From contig JAFPWD010000001.1 of assembly GCA_017395105.1 (NCBI GenBank), positions 22,909 to 86,908 of the forward strand: a stretch of 64,000 nt of DNA, given 5' to 3'. Of the stretch, positions 25,540 to 33,443 are shown in pieces (the first letter of the stretch is position 1; every line of letters starts with the position of its first letter). The DNA comes from Clostridia bacterium (lineage in GTDB: Bacteria > Bacillota > Clostridia > Christensenellales > CAG-138). Position numbers and translations under genes: made by a program. Under the pieces are notes generated by a model. The model made no database searches. It was not told where the DNA came from and saw only the letters and a program-made list of their open reading frames with translations.

Positions 25540-28518
25540 ATGAAGAAAATCTTCGCATTCGTGATCGCAGTCGCAATGGTTCTTTCCCTTGTAACCGTTC
25601 CCGCGATCGCAGAGACCCGCAAAGTCACCCCGTCCACCGCGACGATGACTTTGCCCCGTGAATCCACCCGCGATGCAGCCAACCTCGATGAGGCGCTGAA
25701 CGTTCCGGGCGGCAACCTCGTTTTCACCTCCGAGGGACAGTATCCTTGGGTAGTTGAAGGCGATGCGGCTAAGAGCAGCAACGCGGGCGTTGCAAGCTCC
25801 ACCTCCGCCGTCAGCACCACCGCGACTGCGGCTGCAGGCGATATCGTGCAGTTCGATTTCAAGGCATGGGGCGAAGGCTCCAGCATGTACTGGGACAAGT
25901 GCGAATTCGCCATCGACGGCAGCGTTGTTTTCAGCAAGGGTGCTTATGCAAACGTAGACTGGGAAGCTTTCTCAACCGAGCTCACCCCCGGTTCCCACAC
26001 CCTGACCTGGTCCTACACCAAGGACAGCAGCGTCAACCCCAACGGTGACTACTTCGCGGTTGATAACGTTTACGTTGGCCAGCCCGTCATGGCTGAGTCC
26101 ATCAACGTTGATCCCGTAAGCGTTCCCGAAGGCCGCAGGGCTACCGTTTCCTACGAGGTACTTCCCGCTGCTGCTTTCGACAAGAGCGTTACCTTCTCCA
26201 TCGCCGATACTTCCATCGCGACCGTTGATGCAAACGGCGTTGTGACCGGCGTTGCCGAAGGCACCACCACCATCACCGTTACCAGCGCCGCGGTTCCCAC
26301 CGTTTCCGGCACTGCTGCCGTCACCGTAACCGAGGCTCTTCCCGCCGTCAACCTCGAGGGCTATGCGACCTTTGATCTCGCTTCCTCCGGCCTTGAGGGC
26401 AACTGGATCGGCTTCGCCGATTACGATCCCGCAACCGTAAGCGTTCTCGCTCCCCTCGGCCAGCAGGCTTGGGCAGGCGCATTCGCGGGCGGCAGTGTAT
26501 ACGGCTACATCTACAATGAAGGCGGCGGCAATAATTTCTACATTATGGATCCCGAGACCTACACCGTCAGCTTCCCCGGCACCAATGCGGACAGCGTGGG
26601 CGGTGTCATCGGCATGGCGTACAACCATGCGAACCAGACCATGTACGGTCTGAGCACCAACCGCGATATCGTTACCGTTGATCTGGCAACCGGCGTCCCC
26701 ACCGTTGTGGCACCCATAGACAATGAAAACGTCCTCCTTCTTCTTGCCATCGATCAGGAGGGCAATGCCTATACCATGACCACCACGGGCAATCTCATGG
26801 CGCTCGATCTCACCAACGGTTCCACCGCTGTGATCGGCTCCACCGGCCTCTCTGCGAACTACGTTCAGTCCATGACCTATGACTTTGACACCGACATGAT
26901 CTACTGGGCACAGATCTTTGATGACAGCAGCCATGGCCTCTATGCCGTCAATCCCCAGACCGCGGCTGTTGAGAGCCTCGGCGTTATCGGTTCCGGCGGC
27001 GTTGAAGTCGTTTCCATGTACATCAAGAACGATCTCCCCATCGACGATATCGAGATGCCCGACGTGACCGTTACCTTCGTTGACGGTATCGACAATGCGG
27101 TTCTCGGCACTCAGACCGTTGAGGCGGGCACCGTTCTCGATGAGAGCACCTTCCCCACCGCTCCCGAGCATGAAGGCTTTATCTTCACCGGTTGGGATTA
27201 CGATGGCGCGGCGGTTTACACCGACACCACCATCAGGGCTATGTATCAGGATCCCAACGCCACCATTTGGGACTTCGAGACCGATCCCGCCGCTCAGGGC
27301 TTCCAGTTCATCGATCAGGATGGCGACGGCAACAACTGGACTTGGGTATATCCCGCTCCCGACGGCATGGACTATCATGAGGGCGATGGCCTCATGGTTT
27401 CCGAGTCCTTCATCAACAATGTTGGCCCTCTTACCCCCGATAACTGGCTGGTAACTCCCGCGTTCTCCGGCATCCAGCTCAGCTTCTGGGCACAGGGTCA
27501 GGATCCCTCCTACGCTGCTGAGTACATCGGCGTATTCGTATCCACCGACGGCGGCAGCACCTGGTCCGATGAGATCTTCAGCTGCACCCTCACCGGCACC
27601 GACACTCAGTACGTTGTAAACCTTGCCGACTATGCCGGTCAGACCATCAAGGTTGCTATCCGTCACTACAATGTAACCGATATGTTCCGTGCAAACGTTG
27701 ACTACATCGAGGTAAGCGGCGGCGGCTCCGAGCCTTCCGATCCCACCCCCACCCCCGTTGATCCCACCGAGCCCCCTGTCACTCCCGAACCTGTCACTCC
27801 CGAACCTGTCACTCCCGAACCCGTTGATCCCGGCGAAGGCATCATCTGGGACTTCGAGCAGGATCCCGAGACCCAGGGCTTCGTATTCCTCGATCAGGAC
27901 GGCGACGGCAACAACTGGACCTGGTGCTATGGCGCTGAGTTCAGCGATCACACCCACCACGAGGGCAGCGGCTTTATGGCTTCCGAGTCCTACATCAACT
28001 ATGTTGGCGCTCTTACCCCCGATAACTGGATGGTAACCCCCGAGTTCACCGGCACTCAGCTCACCTTCTGGGGCGCAGGTCAGGATCCCTCCTACGCTGC
28101 TGAGTACCTTGGCGTTTACGTATCCACCGATGGCGGCAGCACATGGTCCGATGAGATCTTCGGCTGCACCCTCACCGGCACCGACACCCAGTACACCGTT
28201 GATCTGTCCGCTTACGCAGGCCAGACCATCAAGGCGGCTATCCGTCACTACAATGTAACCGATATGTTCCGCGCTAACGTGGACTACATCGAGGTTCTTG
28301 GCGGCGGCTCCGAGCCCATCACCGGCGTTATCGGCGACACCACTCTCGACGGTGAAGTTACCATCGCTGATGCTATCCTTGCTCTGCGCCACATCATGGG
28401 TCTTGAAACCCTGACCGGTGATGCTCTTGCACAGGCTGATGCGAACCAGGACGGCAACGTTACCATCGAGGATTGTATCCTCATCCTCCGTGCGGCCCTC
28501 GGCCTCATCGAGCTGTAA
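25540..28518 (+). CDS. Secreted multidomain adhesin with C-terminal dockerin (dockerin protein A)
   Basis: 992 residues from the ATG at 25540. Domains in order: signal peptide (1-24, VPAIA); a jelly-roll choice-of-anchor J-like domain (about 45-180); an Ig-like group 2 domain (about 186-265, FSIADTSIATVDANGVVTGV); a propeller-like region (about 266-505); an InlB-like repeat (about 507-567, EGFIFTGWDYDG); two choice-of-anchor J/cleaved-adhesin domains (about 575-729 and 767-925, FIDQDGDGNNWTW) joined by a TPEPV repeat linker; and a type I dockerin (about 930-992) with two calcium loops, DTTLDGEVTIAD and DANQDGNVTIED. The dockerin should bind the cohesins of 33444-36974. No enzymatic domain is seen. 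The adhesin domains resemble those of the Porphyromonas gingipain haemagglutinin region. Confidence 0.85.
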   Translation: MKKIFAFVIAVAMVLSLVTVPAIAETRKVTPSTATMTLPRESTRDAANLDEALNVPGGNLVFTSEGQYPWVVEGDAAKSSNAGVASSTSAVSTTATAAAGDIVQFDFKAWGEGSSMYWDKCEFAIDGSVVFSKGAYANVDWEAFSTELTPGSHTLTWSYTKDSSVNPNGDYFAVDNVYVGQPVMAESINVDPVSVPEGRRATVSYEVLPAAAFDKSVTFSIADTSIATVDANGVVTGVAEGTTTITVTSAAVPTVSGTAAVTVTEALPAVNLEGYATFDLASSGLEGNWIGFADYDPATVSVLAPLGQQAWAGAFAGGSVYGYIYNEGGGNNFYIMDPETYTVSFPGTNADSVGGVIGMAYNHANQTMYGLSTNRDIVTVDLATGVPTVVAPIDNENVLLLLAIDQEGNAYTMTTTGNLMALDLTNGSTAVIGSTGLSANYVQSMTYDFDTDMIYWAQIFDDSSHGLYAVNPQTAAVESLGVIGSGGVEVVSMYIKNDLPIDDIEMPDVTVTFVDGIDNAVLGTQTVEAGTVLDESTFPTAPEHEGFIFTGWDYDGAAVYTDTTIRAMYQDPNATIWDFETDPAAQGFQFIDQDGDGNNWTWVYPAPDGMDYHEGDGLMVSESFINNVGPLTPDNWLVTPAFSGIQLSFWAQGQDPSYAAEYIGVFVSTDGGSTWSDEIFSCTLTGTDTQYVVNLADYAGQTIKVAIRHYNVTDMFRANVDYIEVSGGGSEPSDPTPTPVDPTEPPVTPEPVTPEPVTPEPVDPGEGIIWDFEQDPETQGFVFLDQDGDGNNWTWCYGAEFSDHTHHEGSGFMASESYINYVGALTPDNWMVTPEFTGTQLTFWGAGQDPSYAAEYLGVYVSTDGGSTWSDEIFGCTLTGTDTQYTVDLSAYAGQTIKAAIRHYNVTDMFRANVDYIEVLGGGSEPITGVIGDTTLDGEVTIADAILALRHIMGLETLTGDALAQADANQDGNVTIEDCILILRAALGLIEL

Positions 28519-28553
28519 GATACGATCAGTTCAATAGCTGAATAGTTTATCGG

Positions 28554-28584
28554 CGCCCTTTCCCTTCGGGGGAAGGGCGTTTTA
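28554..28584 (+). terminator. Terminator of dockerin protein A
   Basis: CGCCCTTTCCC (28554-28564) pairs with GGGGAAGGGCG around a TTCG loop and is followed by TTTT. Confidence 0.8.
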
Positions 28585-28590
28585 TACTAT

Positions 28591-28609
28591 TGGTGAATAG
28601 TGAATAGTT
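28591..28609. repeat. Short copy of the GAATAGTGAATAGT repeat
   Basis: TGGTGAATAGTGAATAGTT matches the dispersed repeat at 9738-9805 and the reverse copy at 24367-24402. Confidence 0.55.
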
Positions 28610-28721
28610 AAAGAACCTGCGCGGGAATCTCTGCTTGGGCTTTTTAAAAGCGAATCGGTCTCCCAAACCGTCTTTTTAGGGGAGAATATAGCAAATAATC
28701 GGAATAATTCTTAAATCCGTA

Positions 28722-28750
28722 TTGCAAATTCCGCCGCCGTTTAGTATACT
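28722..28750 (+). promoter_or_regulatory. Promoter of dockerin protein B
   Basis: TTGCAA (28722-28727), a 17-nt spacer and TATACT (28745-28750). This is the same -35/-10 pair as the scaffoldin promoter. Confidence 0.7.
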
Positions 28751-28797
28751 GATAGAAGCGTATATGAAAAACGCAAATAAACAGCAAGGAGAACCGT

Positions 28798-30477
28798 ATG
28801 AAAAGAATCATCGCAACAGTCCTTTCCCTCGTGATGCTGCTTTCGCTTGCAAACGTACCCGCGCTTGCCGAGCGTGAAGCCGCGCGCGATGCAGCCGATT
28901 TGAACGAGGCGCTGAACGTGCCGGGCGGCACACTCAGCTTCACAACAGGCGGAGCTTACCCCTGGGTCGTTGCCGGCGATGCCGCGAAGAGCACCAATTC
29001 CGGCGTTTCAAGCTCCACTTCCTCCGTTTCAACGACCGTTACCGCCAACGCGGGCCAGCTTTTGAGCTTCGATTTCCTTTCCTGCGGCGAAGGCTCGGAT
29101 GCAAACGCATGGGACGGGCTTCACCTCTACGTTGACGGCGAGCTTGCAGCGAAATGGGGCGAGCATTCGGAGTGGGCGCATTTTGAATATGAGCTTACTG
29201 CCGGCTCGCACGAGGTGACCTTCACCTTCAAAAAGGACGGCAGCCTCAATATCGGCGAGGACTGCGCCTACGTTGACAACGTGCAGGTGGTCAGCCCCGT
29301 TATGGCGGAGCAGATCGTTGCCGCCGATATCAGCGTCAGCGTGGGCCGCCGCACCGAGATCGAATACGAGGTTCTGCCCGAGAACGCATTCAATAAGAAC
29401 GTGACCTTTATGAGCGCGAATCCCGCCGTTGCTGCCGTCACGGCCGATGGCGTGATCAAGGGCATGGCCGAGGGCATGACCACCGTGACCATTACCAGCG
29501 CTGCGGTGCCGAGCGTTTCAACGGATATAACCGTTACCGTGACCGAAGGTTTGCCGATCGCAGAGTTTTTCGGCTTTGCGACCTATGATTTCGGCGCGGA
29601 TCAGAGCAATGATATGAAGTGGGTCAGCTTCACGGATGCGGAGCCGGATATCGTGACCGCGTACAACACGATGCCCCATAACGTTTCCGCCGCCGCATAC
29701 TTTGACGGCAGCGTTTACGGCTATTACTACGACGGCACGAACGAGGAGCCGATCAGGAACTATTTCGTGATGGATCATGCGACCCGTCAGCTTGAGGAGT
29801 ACAGCCTCATGCACGATGCCGGCGTTTTTGCGATGGCATACGACTATACTCGCGGCAATATGTACGCCGTGTGCGGTGAAATGCAGACCCGAAATCTCGG
29901 CATTGTCGATCTTGAAACGGGCGAGATCGAGTACGTCGGCGAGCTGACCGCGCCGATGATGATGACCTTCGCTATCGATGCAAACGGCGTGGGCTACGGG
30001 CTTACGATGGACGTGAACAGCGCGAAGCTCTACCGCGTGGATCTCGAAACCGCCGAATGCACTCTTGTTGGCGAAACCGGTGTTGCGCTTGCTTATCTTC
30101 AGTCCATGACCTACGATCACCATACCGGCAAGCTCTACTGGGCGCAGGTTATCAACACCACGACCGATCACGGTCTGTACTGCATCGATCCCGAAACCGC
30201 GCAGGTCGAGTTCATCGGCGTTATCGGCGACGGCACCGAGATCACAGGCATTTATACCGTTGCGCAGCCCGATGAAGCCGGAATTCTCGGCGATGCCGAT
30301 CTGAACGGCAGTGTCACCGTTGCGGATGCGGTGCTTGCGCTTCGCCATACGACCGGACTCTACGAGCTGAGCGGACGCGCATTCATTCAGGCGGACGTGA
30401 ACCTCGACGGCAGCGTCACCGTTGCGGATGCGGTTGCAATCCTTCGCTATGCGCTCGGACTTATAAATAATTTCTGA
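28798..30477 (+). CDS. Secreted adhesin-type protein with dockerin (dockerin protein B)
   Basis: 559 residues with a signal peptide ending PALA (24). A choice-of-anchor J-like domain (about 28-165) is highly similar to dockerin protein A (DLNEALNVPGG, YPWVVAGDAAKSTNSGV). An Ig-like group 2 domain (about 170-250) and a propeller-like region (about 251-490; MAYDYTRGNMYAV, YLQSMTYDHHTGKLYWAQ) follow. The dockerin (about 495-559) has loops DADLNGSVTVAD and DVNLDGSVTVAD. It is the shortest of the family and lacks the InlB-like and extra adhesin domains. AAGGAG precedes the ATG. It should dock on the scaffoldin at 33444. Confidence 0.85.
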   Translation: MKRIIATVLSLVMLLSLANVPALAEREAARDAADLNEALNVPGGTLSFTTGGAYPWVVAGDAAKSTNSGVSSSTSSVSTTVTANAGQLLSFDFLSCGEGSDANAWDGLHLYVDGELAAKWGEHSEWAHFEYELTAGSHEVTFTFKKDGSLNIGEDCAYVDNVQVVSPVMAEQIVAADISVSVGRRTEIEYEVLPENAFNKNVTFMSANPAVAAVTADGVIKGMAEGMTTVTITSAAVPSVSTDITVTVTEGLPIAEFFGFATYDFGADQSNDMKWVSFTDAEPDIVTAYNTMPHNVSAAAYFDGSVYGYYYDGTNEEPIRNYFVMDHATRQLEEYSLMHDAGVFAMAYDYTRGNMYAVCGEMQTRNLGIVDLETGEIEYVGELTAPMMMTFAIDANGVGYGLTMDVNSAKLYRVDLETAECTLVGETGVALAYLQSMTYDHHTGKLYWAQVINTTTDHGLYCIDPETAQVEFIGVIGDGTEITGIYTVAQPDEAGILGDADLNGSVTVADAVLALRHTTGLYELSGRAFIQADVNLDGSVTVADAVAILRYALGLINNF

Positions 30478-30483
30478 TGCTTT

Positions 30484-30524
30484 GCTTTTCCCGCCGCAGT
30501 TTTTTTGCGGCGGGAAAAGCTTTA
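30484..30524 (+). terminator. Terminator of dockerin protein B
   Basis: A perfect 14-bp stem, GCTTTTCCCGCCGC (30484-30497) with GCGGCGGGAAAAGC (30507-30520), is followed by TTT. Confidence 0.85.
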
Positions 30525-30621
30525 TCAGCCCAAACGCAGCGCGGCAGCATTAAGATCTGCGTAATAAAAGCGCGGCGTTCGGGCTAAAACTGCAAAATGC
30601 ATAAAACACAATGGAGGAACT

Positions 30622-32979
30622 ATGAAAAGACTATTCGCATTTATTACCGCTGCGCTCCTCGCGCTTGTTTCGCTTCCGTTTGCTTCAAGCGTTACAAGGG
30701 CGGAAGCAAACGCCGCTGACGCCGCTTCGCTCAATGAGGCGCTGAACGCGGCGGGTGTAAGCCTCAATTATTCGACGGATTCGCAGTATCCCTGGGTGGT
30801 TGACGGCGACGCGGCGAAGAGCAGCAACGAGGGAGTTGCCAACTCCACCTCTTCGGTTTGGACGAATTTCACCTCGGTTCAGGGAGACGTGCTCCAGTTC
30901 GACTGGATCAGCATGGGCGAAGGTCCGGATCTTCAGGATTGGGACGGTCTGCGCGTCTATTTAGACGGCACGAAGATCCTGCACAAGGGCGCGGGTCATC
31001 CCGATTGGGAACGCTTCCAAACCACGCTCGAGCCGGGCGCACATGAGCTCACATTCACTTATAAGAAGGATGGCGGCATCGACCGCGAGGGCGACTTCGC
31101 GAAGATAGACAATGTGTACGTCGGAAGGATCGTTACGCCCTCATCAATAGCCGTGCAGCAGGTGAACGTTCACGCGGGGCGCACCGAAAGCGTTGTATAT
31201 ACCGTTCTGCCCGATGAAACCTTTGATAAAAGCGTCACTTTCTCCGTTGCGGACACCTCGATCGCAACGGTGGACGTAAACGGCGTTGTGAACGGCGTAA
31301 GCGCGGGCACGACCACGGTCACAGTCACAAGCGTGGCCGATCCCACGGTTTCGGGAACCGCCGCAGTGCATGTGCTCGATCCGCTAAACAATGCGTATCT
31401 TTACGGCTTCTGCCTTTTCGACGTTGGCATGAACGGCATGGAGGGGCATCTCGTTGGCTTCGACGAGGCTTCGCCCGAAAACATTGAGGACGTGTTCGAT
31501 CTTGGCGAAACCACCTATTCCTCCGCATACGCGGGCGGCAAGGTGTACGGCTATCTCTACAACCACAACGCCACCGACACGCGCTTCTTCACTTTGGATA
31601 CGCAGACATATGAAATCAGCTATCCCGGCGCGAGCTACGCAACGGGCATGATCGCGATGGCGTTCAACCATGCGGATCAGACGATGTACGGCATAAACGC
31701 CGCAACGCCCGCCAAGCTCGTTTCGATAAACACCTTCAGCGGCATCGTGACCGAGATCGCGCCCATAACCGGCATGAACGGCACGCCGATGACGCTTGCG
31801 ATCGACCTTGACGGCAACGCATATTTCCTTGAATCGGTCAACAACGAGGCCGTGCTCTGTCGGCTCGACCTTGCAACGGGCGAAGCCACGGAGGTCGGAG
31901 GCACCGGCGTTTCGATGAAATACATTCAGTCCATGGTCTATGATTTCAATACCGACAAGATCTACTGGGCGCAGAATTATGACACGGAGAAAACCGGACT
32001 GTACGTCATCGACCCGCAGACGGCGCAGACCGAACCGCGCGGCAAGATCGGCCCGGCAGGCATGGAGCTAACAGGTCTTTACATCAAAAACAATATCCCC
32101 GTGGATATTCAGAACCCGAACGTAACCGTCACCTTCCTCGATAATATCACAAATCTGGTGGTGGAAACGCGCTCGGTGCCGTCGGGCAGCGTGCTCGATC
32201 CGGAAACCTTCCCGGTGCCGCCTGCGCACCCCGGCTTCACCTTCATAGGCTGGAACTACATTGCCGGAACGCCGATCCACAGGGATACGACGATCACCAC
32301 AAAGTATTACGATCCGCAGGCGACTACGGCGGTGGTGGTGCTGAACGTTCCAAACGATATCTGGGGCGACGGCTCGGGCTACCAGATGCTCATCGATGCG
32401 GATGCGACCGCCTACGGCAACGAGATACCGCTGACTAACGGCGCGATTTCTGCGCCGGGAAACGTTCCCGGCTGGATTTACGCTGCGTTCGAGCACAGGA
32501 TCCCGGAAAACGCCGACGGAGTGCTGACGACGCAGAATATAGTTGTTCAAAACAGCATTTCCATAGAGATTCCCGCGGGAACCTATGACTGGGTGATAGT
32601 GAACCCGGTTCCGAACGACCGCGTCTATATCGCCTCCGACAACGGCAATGCGGACGGACGCGCGAACGATTTCGTTTTTGAAGCGGGAAAAACCTATACC
32701 TTCACGGTTTCCGAATATCATACCTCCGATAAGGTCGATCTTACGATCACCCTCGGCGGCACGACCCCGCAGCAGCCCATCGGCGAGCCGGGAGACATCG
32801 ATCTGAACGGCAGCATTACCATCGCGGATGCGGTGCTCGCGCTCCGCCATGCGCTCGGCCTCATCACGCTCGAAGGTCAGGCGCTCGCAAACGGCGACGT
32901 GGACGGCAGCGGCGGCGTTACGGTTGCGGACGCGGTGCAGATCCTTCGCAGGTCGATGGGACTGATGGATGGCTTTTGA
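30622..32979 (+). CDS. Secreted adhesin with gingipain-type DUF2436 domain and dockerin (dockerin protein C)
   Basis: 785 residues: signal peptide (to about 28), choice-of-anchor J-like domain (about 32-170), Ig-like group 2 (about 172-251), propeller-like region (about 252-490) and InlB-like repeat (about 497-563, HPGFTFIGWNY). A domain at about 567-712 matches the DUF2436 domain of Porphyromonas gingipains: VVVLNVPNDIWGDGSGYQML, IPAGTYDWVIVNPVPND, FVFEAGKTYTFTV. The dockerin (about 722-785) has loops DIDLNGSITIAD and DVDGSGGVTVAD. TGGAGG precedes the ATG. DUF2436 is known from gingipain haemagglutinin regions; its presence with a dockerin is unusual. A binding role is inferred. Confidence 0.85.
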   Translation: MKRLFAFITAALLALVSLPFASSVTRAEANAADAASLNEALNAAGVSLNYSTDSQYPWVVDGDAAKSSNEGVANSTSSVWTNFTSVQGDVLQFDWISMGEGPDLQDWDGLRVYLDGTKILHKGAGHPDWERFQTTLEPGAHELTFTYKKDGGIDREGDFAKIDNVYVGRIVTPSSIAVQQVNVHAGRTESVVYTVLPDETFDKSVTFSVADTSIATVDVNGVVNGVSAGTTTVTVTSVADPTVSGTAAVHVLDPLNNAYLYGFCLFDVGMNGMEGHLVGFDEASPENIEDVFDLGETTYSSAYAGGKVYGYLYNHNATDTRFFTLDTQTYEISYPGASYATGMIAMAFNHADQTMYGINAATPAKLVSINTFSGIVTEIAPITGMNGTPMTLAIDLDGNAYFLESVNNEAVLCRLDLATGEATEVGGTGVSMKYIQSMVYDFNTDKIYWAQNYDTEKTGLYVIDPQTAQTEPRGKIGPAGMELTGLYIKNNIPVDIQNPNVTVTFLDNITNLVVETRSVPSGSVLDPETFPVPPAHPGFTFIGWNYIAGTPIHRDTTITTKYYDPQATTAVVVLNVPNDIWGDGSGYQMLIDADATAYGNEIPLTNGAISAPGNVPGWIYAAFEHRIPENADGVLTTQNIVVQNSISIEIPAGTYDWVIVNPVPNDRVYIASDNGNADGRANDFVFEAGKTYTFTVSEYHTSDKVDLTITLGGTTPQQPIGEPGDIDLNGSITIADAVLALRHALGLITLEGQALANGDVDGSGGVTVADAVQILRRSMGLMDGF

Positions 32980-33069
32980 TGTCGCTATAGCCGAAACGAG
33001 GCGGAGCGGCGCGCCGAGCGCCGCATATCTCAATTGAAGAAACACATACCGCCTGAAGAAAAACAGCCT

Positions 33070-33103
33070 GCCGCCGATGCTCGGAAGAGATCGGCGGCTT
33101 TTT
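33070..33103 (+). terminator. Terminator of dockerin protein C
   Basis: GCCGCCGAT (33070-33078) pairs with ATCGGCGGC (33090-33098), followed by TTTTT. Confidence 0.85.
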
Positions 33104-33256
33104 GCTTTATCCGTATGGAAAAAGGGGCAAATCGAGCCGAAAACGGGCGGAAATGGCAGCGGCGGAGCCCTGCGTGAAAAATTCTTTAATATAATAACAA
33201 TTGTGCATACTCGGCGAATTGGTAAAAATTTTTTATCCCAAAAGCCGAAAAAACGA

Positions 33257-33285
33257 TTGCAAAATTGACGGCTTTCTGATATACT
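33257..33285 (+). promoter_or_regulatory. Promoter of the scaffoldin gene
   Basis: TTGCAA (33257-33262), a 17-nt spacer and TATACT (33280-33285), preceded by TTCTGA as in the dockerin protein A promoter. The predicted leader is about 150 nt and contains a GCCGGC-TTT-GCCGGC hairpin near 33361. Confidence 0.7.
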
Positions 33286-33408
33286 GCTATCGTATGGATA
33301 TGTGCGTTCCGAGCAATAACGAAGAAAGCGCGTTCCGTGCAAAATCAATCCGAAGCTACTGCCGGCTTTGCCGGCTTCATCCGAGGGTGAAGCTTGTAAA
33401 GCCGAGCA

Positions 33409-33443
33409 TTAGACTTAAAAAATCTTTGGAAGGAGATTTACGC
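33409..33443 (+). promoter_or_regulatory. Conserved leader element of the scaffoldin gene
   Basis: TTAGACTTAAAAAATC and TTTGGAAGGAGATT match 25504-25539 almost base for base. AATCT (33421-33425) can pair with AGATT (33434-33438) around the Shine-Dalgarno. Confidence 0.6.

Noticed and set aside
25972-28392. Long open frame antisense to dockerin protein A
   Set aside because: It has no ribosome site, signal or recognisable domain and mirrors the codon bias of the sense gene. The same holds for the long antisense frames over rpoB and rpoC.
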